A stretch of DNA of 39,621 bases, taken from assembly GCA_964344725.1 (NCBI GenBank), contig CAYFOI010000011.1, forward strand, positions 1-39,621. Direction: 5' to 3'. Every line of letters starts with the position of its first letter. The stretch's first letter is position 1. The stretch comes from CG2-30-44-17 sp964344725. GTDB taxonomy: Bacteria > Patescibacteriota > Gracilibacteria > UBA1369 > UBA12470. A program made the translations under genes and the position numbers. The notes beneath the pieces were generated by a model. The model saw only the letters and a list, made by a program, of their open reading frames with translations. It did no database searches and had not been told where the DNA came from. Below, one piece after another: positions 16,101 to 23,296 of this stretch.

Positions 16101-17459
16101 ATGTTTTTAAAATCATTTCAAAAATTCGAGAGTTCTAGGTACTTGTTTCGTGAAGGGGGGCCTGAACTTGGTGGTGGAATTGAAGCGGAGGGTGAAGCTC
16201 CTAGTCGTGGTGACGAGAGTCAGGAGGGGAATCTTGATGATCGTGCGGCTGCTGCTGGGGCTCGAGTTGATGCTCGAGTCGATGCTGTTGCTAGTGGTGT
16301 TGGTGCTGATGCAGGTGAGGCGCTTGCGGCTGAGGCTCCTAGTCGTGATGAAGTTGCTTTAGGTGAGGTTGAGGCTGATGCTGATCGCCAGGTTTCTGGA
16401 GTAAGGGATGAGTTGGCTGAGGGATTACAGAGTGAAGGTATTGCTGTTGTGGAAACCGCTGAGGTTGGTCCAACGGCTGTAGATGCAGCTGAACATGTTA
16501 GGTTGGGGGAGGAAATGGAGCGTTTGTCTAAGCGTAATGCATGGAAAGGCGTTGAAGCAGCTTATCAAGATATGCTGGGGCTTAATGGTGTTGAATTGAC
16601 TTATGATGATCATTTTCTTGCTGCACAGGCTGCTAGAGCTCTTGGCAATGCTGGAGATGTTGTTGATCGGTTAGAAGCCGCACAGGCTATTGATGTTACT
16701 GATGAAGTTACGGAATGGCTTGGTGATTTGGAAAGGAATTATAGCGGTGTTAGGCTAGGTGTTGATTCTAAATATAAAGGTGATAGTACCTTGAAGGTTG
16801 CTGTGATGCCTTTTGCTCCTGATCAACGTGCTGCTATAGATACTGCTATGGCACAAATTGCGGAAACTGGTTCCTATGATGGTCCTTTGCCTGCGGGGGA
16901 ATATACTCTTGGTGATCAAACATTTGTTGTTGAAGCGGGGAAGCCTCTTCAGACGGTGAATTTACTTAGTGATAAGTTTAGTGAGGATTTTGCTCTTATG
17001 GAGCAAGCTTTATATGGGAATTTTGATTTTATGAAAAAGGCTGGTGGAAGGAATAATTGGCAGGCTGTCGAGGCGGAATTTGCTAAAGCGGAGCCGTTAT
17101 TAAAGAAATTTGCAGAGAGAGGTGTGTCTTTTAGATATCAGGATGGCCTATATGATTATGCAGCGCAAGCTGCTAGAGCACTTGGTAATCTTGATGATGT
17201 TTATGCAAGATTGCAGCATGCTGGGGATTCTCAGAGGATTAAGGAGTGGATAGCTGATATAGATGGGCATTATGCTCAAGCGGAATTATCTTTGCCTAGG
17301 CGGTCTGAATTTAAACCTGTTGAAGGGATGCCTGCTGCTCCTGATCAACGTGCAGCGATTGAGGGTGCTCAGGCTGCTCTTGCTGAGAAGGGCAAGTTTA
17401 AAGGATTACTTCCCAGGGGAGAGTATATTGCTGGAGATGAGAGGATTGTTGTTAGCTAG
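16101..17459 (+). CDS. Unknown protein with a tandemly duplicated C-terminal domain
   Basis: 452 aa. Residues 20-140 are Ala/Glu/Asp/Gly-rich and probably disordered. Two homologous units follow, about 145-285 and 318-452. Both carry NxW..VEA, then AAQAARALGN (174-183 and 354-363), then APDQRAAI (239-246 and 413-420), then a beta motif LPAGEYTLGDQ (263-273) or LPRGEYIAGDE (437-447). Each unit thus joins a helical repeat (TPR-like in feel) to a short beta hairpin. The second unit stops inside that hairpin, short of the VEAGKPLQTVNL end seen in the first, so the C terminus may be truncated. There is no signal peptide or enzyme motif. The stop is one base from the convergent stop of pepA. Confidence 0.8.
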   Translation: MFLKSFQKFESSRYLFREGGPELGGGIEAEGEAPSRGDESQEGNLDDRAAAAGARVDARVDAVASGVGADAGEALAAEAPSRDEVALGEVEADADRQVSGVRDELAEGLQSEGIAVVETAEVGPTAVDAAEHVRLGEEMERLSKRNAWKGVEAAYQDMLGLNGVELTYDDHFLAAQAARALGNAGDVVDRLEAAQAIDVTDEVTEWLGDLERNYSGVRLGVDSKYKGDSTLKVAVMPFAPDQRAAIDTAMAQIAETGSYDGPLPAGEYTLGDQTFVVEAGKPLQTVNLLSDKFSEDFALMEQALYGNFDFMKKAGGRNNWQAVEAEFAKAEPLLKKFAERGVSFRYQDGLYDYAAQAARALGNLDDVYARLQHAGDSQRIKEWIADIDGHYAQAELSLPRRSEFKPVEGMPAAPDQRAAIEGAQAALAEKGKFKGLLPRGEYIAGDERIVVS

Positions 17460-17460
17460 G

Positions 17461-18915
17461 TTACTGTGCGAGTTTTTCTAGCGTTTTTGCAACAAGCATT
17501 AGGCTTACGCCTGTCGCGCCTTTTGGGCAGCAAGCTTTTCCTTCATCGGTCCACCCGGTTCCTCCCATGTCGAGATGGGCTAGGGGTACTCCGTTTGTGA
17601 ATTCATTTAGGAAGGCGCCTCCCATGATTGTTCCGGCGCGGACGCCTTTTGTGTAATTAAGAAGGTCTGAGATAGAGCCTTTTGTTTTTTTGCAGTAGTC
17701 TTCGTACATTGGGAGTTCCCAGGTTGGTTCGTCGACTTCTTCTGCGGTTTCTAGGATTAACTTTGAAAGTTTTTTGTCTGTCGAGAGGAGGGCTGTGATG
17801 TCGTTACCGAGTGCTACAATTGCAGCTCCTGTGAGAGTTGCCATGTCTATGATGTGGCTTGGCTTGAACTTCTTTTCAACATAGGCGATTACATCTGCGA
17901 GGACCATGCGGCCTTCGGCGTCTGTGTTGGTTATTTCTATGGTTTTGCCGTTGTAAGATTTTATGATGTCTCCTGGTCGGATTGCATTTGAGCCTATGAG
18001 GTTTTCGGCTAAGCCCATGGCGATAATAATGTGGCCTTTGAAGTTTGTTTTGGTTAGGTACTTGAGGACACCGAGTACTGTGCAAGCTCCGGCTTTATCT
18101 TGTTTCATTGTTTCGATGTGGCCTGTTGGTTTGAGGTTCATCCCACCGGTGTCGAACGTTAGACCTTTGCCGATGACTGCTATTGGTTTCTGTCCTTTTT
18201 TGGGTTTGTTTTTGTATTCGATGCAGGCTATGTAAGGTCCGTCTTTGCTCCCTTGGCCGACAGCCATGATTGATCCCATCCCCATATTTGTCAGCTTTTT
18301 GCGGTCCAGGACTGTTATGCGTGCTTTTGCTTGTTTTGCCAGTTTGCGGCTTTCTGAAACCATTGCTTTTGGGCCAATCTCGTTCGAGGTTGTGTTTACT
18401 AGGTCTCTGGTGTAGTAGATGGCATCTTTCGTGATTTCGAGATTTTTTGCTAAAGGTGCAAGATCTTTTTCTCCGATTACCGTGATTGATTTGAGGTTTG
18501 TGTTGTCTTTTTTTGAAAGGTATTTCGTAAATTTGTAGCTACTGAGTGATGCTGCGAAGGCCATCCATACGCTGTAGTCTTTTTTGGGATTCTGGATTGC
18601 GATGGTGGTTGCTTTTGTCCCTGAAGCTACTGGTGCTATTTTCGATCCGGCTTCTTTGATTTTGTGTAGGTTGAGCTCTTTATCTTCGCCGAGGCCTATG
18701 AGCATTGCTGTTTTGTAGAGTGCTTTTGAGTCTTTCTGGTTGTGGAGGGTTAAGGTGTCTCCAAGTTCTCCTTTGAATATTTTTCGTGAGAAAGCTTGTG
18801 ATGCTGCGAGTTGGTGAGCTTTTGTTAAACCTGATGTTTTAAGTTTTTTTGTTTTGAAAATAGGTATGACGAGTAAGTCAGCCTTAACTGGCTTTTCAGA
18901 AATCTTTAGTTGCAT
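17461..18915 (-). CDS. pepA: Leucyl aminopeptidase, M17 family
   Basis: 484 aa, cytosolic di-zinc exopeptidase that trims N-terminal residues from peptides; some members also bind DNA. The catalytic C-terminal domain is intact: GKGLTFDTGGMNLKP (residues about 250-264, catalytic Lys250 and metal ligand Asp255), KQDKAGA (271-277), NTDAEGR (330-336, with metal ligands and catalytic Arg) and DMATLTGAAIVALG. The N-terminal macro-like domain is divergent, as usual. For an organism that probably scavenges amino acids it would recycle imported or degraded peptides. The ATG at 18915 lies about 40 nt behind a minus-strand promoter (TTGCGG, 17 bp, TATATT at 18955-18983). Confidence 0.97.
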   Translation of the reverse strand: MQLKISEKPVKADLLVIPIFKTKKLKTSGLTKAHQLAASQAFSRKIFKGELGDTLTLHNQKDSKALYKTAMLIGLGEDKELNLHKIKEAGSKIAPVASGTKATTIAIQNPKKDYSVWMAFAASLSSYKFTKYLSKKDNTNLKSITVIGEKDLAPLAKNLEITKDAIYYTRDLVNTTSNEIGPKAMVSESRKLAKQAKARITVLDRKKLTNMGMGSIMAVGQGSKDGPYIACIEYKNKPKKGQKPIAVIGKGLTFDTGGMNLKPTGHIETMKQDKAGACTVLGVLKYLTKTNFKGHIIIAMGLAENLIGSNAIRPGDIIKSYNGKTIEITNTDAEGRMVLADVIAYVEKKFKPSHIIDMATLTGAAIVALGNDITALLSTDKKLSKLILETAEEVDEPTWELPMYEDYCKKTKGSISDLLNYTKGVRAGTIMGGAFLNEFTNGVPLAHLDMGGTGWTDEGKACCPKGATGVSLMLVAKTLEKLAQ

Positions 18916-18954
18916 GGACTTTGTGGTTTTAAATTTTTGTTTTTTTGTATGCTA

Positions 18955-18983
18955 AATATACGAGGGTTTTTCGGCTTCCGCAA
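18955..18983 (-). promoter_or_regulatory. Promoter of pepA
   Basis: On the minus strand TTGCGG (18978-18983), a 17-bp spacer and TATATT (18955-18960). Confidence 0.55.
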
Positions 18984-18995
18984 GAGTGGGATTTT

Positions 18996-19015
18996 AGGGC
19001 CTGTTAACAGGCCCT
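18996..19015. repeat. Perfect 20-bp palindrome over the end of the DHH phosphoesterase gene
   Basis: AGGGCCTGTTAACAGGCCCT is fully self-complementary and includes two bases of the TAG stop of the 19014 gene. No U-tract follows on either strand, so it is not a standard terminator. It may protect the mRNA 3' end or bind a dimeric protein. Confidence 0.5.
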
Positions 19016-19985
19016 ATTCTCCTGGTTTAATTTTCCAGACTACTTCTTCTTCGAGTTTGCCTGGGATTGTGAAGCCTGCAGCTTTTTTGTGGCCGCCGCC
19101 TCCGAATAGACCTGCGATCTTTGAGAGGTCGATCATGTCATCTTGGGTTCGGAATGAGCCCTTAATGTTGCCTCTGCGGTCTTCGGCTAGGAGAATGCAG
19201 AATTTGCTGTCTGGGACAGAATTGATATAGTCGATTACACCTGATAAGTCTTCTGGGTTTGCATCTAGCTCTTCGAAATCTTTTTCCATAACTGCCGAGA
19301 CTGTTGCGCCTTTTTCGTTAATTCTTGCTCGTGATAGTACGCGGCCCCAGAGTCTGAGTTGATTGATTCTGTTGTGATGGAACTGTTGTTTTACGATTGT
19401 CTTGAAATCTGCACCTTTTGCTACGAGGTTTGAAGCGATTTTCAATGTTAAAGGGTCTGTATTTGAGTGTCTGAAGCTTCCGGTGTCAGAGTAGAGTCCG
19501 TTAAGTAGGCATGTTGCCATATTTCGGTTGATTTTTACTCCTAAGAATTCTATGAGAAAGTAAATTATTGCGCATGTGGCTGCTGCTTCTGGATCTACTA
19601 TGTTGACGTCTCCGAAATGTTCGTTTGATGGATGGTGATCTATATTGATTAGAGTTGTTGAGTTGCGGTTTAGCAGTTGTGGGTGGTCTATTTCGTATTT
19701 CATCATGTACGCAGCGCCGCAATCTAGTGCTATGAATAAATCAAATTGAGTAGGATCTAGATCGGATTTTATTTCAGAGGCGTCTGGCAAGAACTCGGTT
19801 GATAGAGGAATCGGATCTTTTGCGAAAGATATAGCATTTTTGCCGAGGCTTTTAAGTGCCTGCATTAGTGCTAAATTTGCGCCTACAGTATCGCCATCAG
19901 GATTCTTGTGTGAGATTATTGCGATGTTGGTCGCTTTCTCAATCAAACCTGTTATTTGCCGGAATTCGTTTTCGTATTTGTACAT
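19014..19985 (-). CDS. nrnA: DHH/DHHA1 phosphoesterase, NrnA-like oligoribonuclease / pAp phosphatase
   Basis: 323 aa, cytosolic. NrnA-type enzymes finish RNA decay by hydrolysing 2-5 nt RNAs and often also dephosphorylate pAp; related enzymes cleave cyclic-dinucleotide products. The DHH domain motifs are SHKNPDGDTVGAN (residues 25-37), ALDCGAA (86-92), the name-giving IDHHPSN (115-121) and GLYSDTGSF (163-171), all Mn-binding. The DHHA1 domain ends with the substrate-binding FGGGGHKKAAGF (about 290-301). Length fits NrnA. It sits between pepA and a methyltransferase gene. RNase Y, another RNA-decay enzyme, is 12 kb away. Confidence 0.92.
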   Translation of the reverse strand: MYKYENEFRQITGLIEKATNIAIISHKNPDGDTVGANLALMQALKSLGKNAISFAKDPIPLSTEFLPDASEIKSDLDPTQFDLFIALDCGAAYMMKYEIDHPQLLNRNSTTLINIDHHPSNEHFGDVNIVDPEAAATCAIIYFLIEFLGVKINRNMATCLLNGLYSDTGSFRHSNTDPLTLKIASNLVAKGADFKTIVKQQFHHNRINQLRLWGRVLSRARINEKGATVSAVMEKDFEELDANPEDLSGVIDYINSVPDSKFCILLAEDRRGNIKGSFRTQDDMIDLSKIAGLFGGGGHKKAAGFTIPGKLEEEVVWKIKPGE

Positions 19986-20090
19986 TTTTATTAAGAAAAT
20001 TGAGTGGCTAAATGGTCAGCCATTCTGCTCTTTTTTTGGTTAAGGGTCAATATTAGCGATGTCAATTCGAGTTGACATTAGTGCATTTGT

Positions 20091-20978
20091 TCAGTCCTTT
20101 GGCTTGTAGGCTAGGCAGTCCCAATCCCATGTTGTGTTTTTTAGAGCTGGGATTTTGGCTATTTTTTTGTCTGTATTTATTAGTATTTTCTTGATTAATC
20201 TGGACTCTTTGTAAGGTTTTTTGAAAAATTTTGCGACTACTATTCTATAGTTTTTATAAGTCTTATATAAATAATGGATCGGTTCGATTCTTATGTTGAT
20301 GAAGCCAGCTTTGTTAAGCATTTTTGTCAAACGTCGCTTCGAGAAGCCAAAAGTCACATCATCAGCTTTGGATATTGGGCGATTAGGATTCATAGCTCGG
20401 AAGATTTTGCGGAAAAGCCACATGAAAGGGAAAAGCAAAACGTACTGCCATTTTGCAGGTTCGTATCCTACGAGTATGCAGCCTCCTGGTTTGAGTGTGC
20501 GGAAAATCTCGGACAATGCTCTTTTTGGATGAGGAAGGTGGTGTAGGGAAGCGATCATCCATACGCCGTCTAGGGTTTGATCGCGGAACGGGAGATTTTC
20601 CGCGTCTATAACTGCCCAAGCACCGTTTTGGTCGATTCCTAATTCTTGTGCGAGTTTCTTTGATCTTTTTGATGCGCCAACTGCAATGTCTGACTCTATT
20701 ATGTTGTAGCCGTCTTTCATCATATTGAGGCCGTGTTGTCCCATGCCTCCTGCTAATTCCAGGAAGATTGTTTCTTCTTTTCCGTATTCGCGGAGTGGGG
20801 TAGTGAAAGTTGGCCTGTCCATGTGGAGAGCTTTTGATGTGTCGAATTCATTTGCTCTATGTGAGTATGTGTCGACTTCAGTTTGTTTGATGTCTCCAAG
20901 GGATTTTGGTAGGCAGTAATAAATATCTCCTTTTATTAGATTAAAAGAATCTAGTTTTAGGATTTCTTCGATTTGCAT
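20091..20978 (-). CDS. Class I SAM-dependent methyltransferase
   Basis: 295 aa. The Methyltransf_11-type core shows motif I FLELAGGMGQHG (residues about 72-83), acidic end of strand 2 IIESDIA, motif IV DAENLPFRDQTLDGVWMI and the post-motif HHLPHPKRALSEIFRTLKPG typical of UbiE/COQ5-like enzymes. A hydrophobic segment (YVLLFPFMWLFRKIF, about 180-195) may touch the membrane, and the C terminus is strongly basic, so a lipid or envelope substrate is conceivable. It is one of few genes here that end in TGA. A CTA-rich low-complexity tract lies just upstream of the ATG. Confidence 0.85.
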   Translation of the reverse strand: MQIEEILKLDSFNLIKGDIYYCLPKSLGDIKQTEVDTYSHRANEFDTSKALHMDRPTFTTPLREYGKEETIFLELAGGMGQHGLNMMKDGYNIIESDIAVGASKRSKKLAQELGIDQNGAWAVIDAENLPFRDQTLDGVWMIASLHHLPHPKRALSEIFRTLKPGGCILVGYEPAKWQYVLLFPFMWLFRKIFRAMNPNRPISKADDVTFGFSKRRLTKMLNKAGFINIRIEPIHYLYKTYKNYRIVVAKFFKKPYKESRLIKKILINTDKKIAKIPALKNTTWDWDCLAYKPKD

Positions 20979-20982
20979 GGTT

Positions 20983-21028
20983 GTTTAGCTTGTAGCTTGT
21001 AGGTTGTAGCTGGTAGGTTGTAGGGATT
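20983..21028. repeat. Low-complexity TTGTAG tract
   Basis: At least five near-copies of GCTTGTAG/GGTTGTAG in tandem upstream of the methyltransferase start at 20978. On the gene strand they read CTACAAGC and CTACAACC. Confidence 0.7.
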
Positions 21029-21539
21029 AGTTTAGGGCTGATACGATCTTTTGGCCGAAGTCTTTTGCTGCGAGTGGGCCGTTAGCAGTTATGATGTCTC
21101 TGTCTTGGACTACAGGTTCTTCGATGTGGATTACTCCTTGAGCTGAGAATTCGCTTAGAGCAGGTTCTCCGGGGAAGGTTGTAGCTTTTTTGCCTGTGAG
21201 GATTCCTGCTTTTGCTAGGATGTATGGTGCTATGCAGATTGCTGCTATTTTTTTGCCTAGAGTCTTTGCGGTTTGGACTAGTGTTATAACTTCTGAGTAA
21301 TCTGCTAATGCTACAGCTCCTGGTCCTCCTACTAGGATGAGGATGTCGTACTCTTCCATGTGAACGTCTCGTATCTCTATGTCTATATCGGCGGAGCCGC
21401 CTTTGCTGCCTTGGGCTTTGCCTTGTTCAGTGCTAGCAACGACGGTTTCAATTCCTGCTGTATCGAGGATCTCTTTTGTGTCAAAAAGTTCCTCGTCGCG
21501 GAATCCTTGTTTTGCTACAACGAAAATTGCTTTGGGCAT
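21027..21539 (-). CDS. DJ-1/PfpI-family protein
   Basis: 170 aa, class I glutamine-amidotransferase-like fold. The nucleophile elbow is KIAAICIAPYILAKAG (Cys at about 98), preceded by YDILILVGGPGA, and the acidic residue near the N terminus is in FRDEELFD. Members act as glyoxalases/deglycases, chaperones or proteases; the sequence alone does not decide. It starts 4 nt after the trxB stop, so the two are co-transcribed. The pair would fit a redox or carbonyl-stress task. Confidence 0.92.
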   Translation of the reverse strand: MPKAIFVVAKQGFRDEELFDTKEILDTAGIETVVASTEQGKAQGSKGGSADIDIEIRDVHMEEYDILILVGGPGAVALADYSEVITLVQTAKTLGKKIAAICIAPYILAKAGILTGKKATTFPGEPALSEFSAQGVIHIEEPVVQDRDIITANGPLAAKDFGQKIVSALN

Positions 21540-21543
21540 GGGT

Positions 21544-22443
21544 CTAATGGTTTAGAGATTGAACATAGTTGTATGCGCTGTAGGCAGCTTTTACTCCTTC
21601 GGCGACGCCTACGATGGCTTGTTTCCATTCTGTGTCTGATACGTCTCCTGCTGCGTAGAATCCTGGGATGTTGGTGTTGCTGAATTTGTCGATTTTGACT
21701 TCGCCTTTGTCGTTCATCTCTACTCCAAGATCTTTTACGAGGTCGGTTTGAGGGATGCGTCCGATTTCGATGAATAGGCCGTCTAGGTCCATCTCTTTCC
21801 CTGTGTCGAGTTTGATCTTTTGAATCGTTTGGTCTCCGAGGATTTCTATTACGTTGCTTTCTGAGATTACTTCGATCTTGTCGTTTGCTTCCATGCGCGT
21901 CTTGTTGATCGGCTCTGGTCTGACCTCTTTTTTTCTGTAAATTATATAAACTTGTTTTGCGAACTCTGCGAGGAGTAAGGATTCTTTGACTGCTGAGTCT
22001 GATCCGCCCACTACTGCGACGACTTTGTCGCGGAAGAAAGGTCCATCGCAAGTTGCGCAGTAAGATACGCCTTTGTTTGTAAACTCTGCTTCGCCTGGGA
22101 CACCGAGTTTGCGGTGATGTGTACCTGTTGCTAGAAGCACTGTGTGGGTTTCGTAAGATTCTTTAGCTGTTTTGACTGTGAAGCCTTTGTCTGTTTTTTC
22201 GATAGACTCGACTTTCTCGCTTTTCATCTCTGCTTCTGCAGATTTGACGTGGTCGATGATGTTTTGAGCCAAATCTGATCCTGAGAGGCTTGCGAAGCCT
22301 GGGTAGTTTTCGATTAGGTGAGTTTTGGTTACTGTTCCACCAAAAAAATCACTTAGGATTATGACGTTCATTCCGAAGCGTTTTGCGTAGATGGCTGCTG
22401 AGAGTCCTGCGACGCCGCCACCGACTATTACTAGGTCGTACAT
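21544..22443 (-). CDS. trxB: Thioredoxin reductase
   Basis: 299 aa flavoprotein passing electrons from NADPH through FAD and a Cys pair to thioredoxin. Motifs: the FAD-binding VIVGGGVAGLSAAIYA (residues 6-20), the redox-active CATC at 129-132 (SYCATCDGPFF), the second nucleotide-binding motif VVAVVGGSDSAVKE, and the C-terminal FAD site PGFYAAGDVSD. The NADPH phosphate-binding HRRxxxR appears as YRKKEVR. The frame extends 55 codons up into low-complexity sequence, but MYDLVIVGGG at 22443 is the family start. Thioredoxin is the natural reductant of NrdJ, encoded upstream on the same strand; no thioredoxin gene is in the window. Confidence 0.95.
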   Translation of the reverse strand: MYDLVIVGGGVAGLSAAIYAKRFGMNVIILSDFFGGTVTKTHLIENYPGFASLSGSDLAQNIIDHVKSAEAEMKSEKVESIEKTDKGFTVKTAKESYETHTVLLATGTHHRKLGVPGEAEFTNKGVSYCATCDGPFFRDKVVAVVGGSDSAVKESLLLAEFAKQVYIIYRKKEVRPEPINKTRMEANDKIEVISESNVIEILGDQTIQKIKLDTGKEMDLDGLFIEIGRIPQTDLVKDLGVEMNDKGEVKIDKFSNTNIPGFYAAGDVSDTEWKQAIVGVAEGVKAAYSAYNYVQSLNH

Positions 22444-22445
22444 GA

Positions 22446-22484
22446 GGTAGTTTGTAGTTAGTAGTACGTAGTGAGTAGTAATTG
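22446..22484. repeat. Low-complexity TAGTTAGTAG tract upstream of trxB
   Basis: Degenerate GTAGTTTGTAGTTAGTAGT and ACGTAGTGAGTAGTA units ending 3 nt before the trxB start codon. Confidence 0.6.
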
Positions 22485-22544
22485 AGTCCCACTGGTGCGG
22501 AACGGATTTTACTGCTTGCCTAGTATAGTTGGTTTGGCGTGTTT

Positions 22545-22655
22545 TTAAAAGCCGGCGAGTGCGTAGTTTGCTCCGAGCATTGATAGCGCTACTAGTGCTA
22601 CTGTCCATGCTGACAGCATCATTACTGCGAATGTTGTTAGGAGTAGATCTTTCAT
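22545..22655 (-). CDS. 36-aa single-helix membrane peptide
   Basis: MKDLLLTTFAVMMLSAWTVA begins the peptide and LVALSMLGANYALAGF ends it: one membrane helix over nearly its whole length with only two charges at the N terminus. It lies between cobA and trxB on their strand. No family is recognised. The hydrophobic reading and a tidy start and stop in a gap otherwise without genes support it, but short size keeps it tentative. Confidence 0.5.
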   Translation of the reverse strand: MKDLLLTTFAVMMLSAWTVALVALSMLGANYALAGF

Positions 22656-22683
22656 GATTAAGGTAATTAATGTTTTTTCGTAG

Positions 22684-22714
22684 GTGTAATGTGGATATGC
22701 GAAATTTATTACAC
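22684..22714. repeat. Inverted repeat upstream of the 36-aa peptide
   Basis: GTGTAAT (22684-22690) and ATTACAC (22708-22714) are perfect inverted arms 17 bp apart, 29 to 59 bp before the ATG of the 36-aa peptide on the minus strand. This could be an operator half-site pair or an RNA hairpin in the cobA-trxB spacer. Confidence 0.4.
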
Positions 22715-22756
22715 TTTTCGTATGCAATAACGGGGTTTTTCGGGGGAGGTTGCGAT

Positions 22757-23272
22757 TTAGTAATCTATTCCTTCTTGTGCTGGTATCTCATTTTGAAATG
22801 GGTGGCGAATCTCTTTCATCTCTGTGATGAGGTCTGCTATTTCTAGAAATTCCCGCGGAGCATTTCGACCTGTTAGGATGAAGTTTGTTTCTGAGTTCTT
22901 GTTGATGGTTGAGACGATCTCCTGTGGCTCTAGGAGGCCGAGTGAGCATGTGACGTTGATTTCGTCTAATACGACTAGGCTAGGGGAGTGTTTTTGTAAT
23001 TCTTCTTCGAGGATTTCTAGGCCTTTTGTGGCTGAGGCTTTGTGTTCGTCTTCTTCTGCGTGGTCTCCGCGTATTTTGTAAAAACCGCTTCCGACTTGGT
23101 GGACGTGGCAGTTTTCTAAGTTCTCAAGTATTTTGATTTCGCCGGTCTCTGACTCCTTCATGAATTGGATAATCAGGACGCGTTTATTGTGTCCGAGGGA
23201 GCGGAGTGTGGTTCCAATGGCAGAGGTTGTTTTGCCTTTGCCGTTACCGGTGAGTACCAATACTTGTCTCAT
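22757..23272 (-). CDS. cobA: Cob(I)yrinic acid a,c-diamide adenosyltransferase (CobA/BtuR type)
   Basis: 171 aa. Transfers the adenosyl group of ATP to the cobalt of reduced corrinoids, making adenosylcobalamin. The P-loop GNGKGKTTSA is at residues 9-18 and acts in the reversed ATP orientation of this family. Also typical are RVLIIQFMKE, SLVVLDEINV (Walker B) and EIVSTINKNSETNFILTGR. The family's conserved C-terminal GIDY closes the protein. Its corrin-synthesis partners are absent from the window, so it probably serves scavenged B12 for the NrdJ encoded upstream. It starts 24 nt behind the unknown 654-aa gene. Confidence 0.95.
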   Translation of the reverse strand: MRQVLVLTGNGKGKTTSAIGTTLRSLGHNKRVLIIQFMKESETGEIKILENLENCHVHQVGSGFYKIRGDHAEEDEHKASATKGLEILEEELQKHSPSLVVLDEINVTCSLGLLEPQEIVSTINKNSETNFILTGRNAPREFLEIADLITEMKEIRHPFQNEIPAQEGIDY

Positions 23273-23296
23273 ATGTTGTTTGTTTTTGTAGTGATT

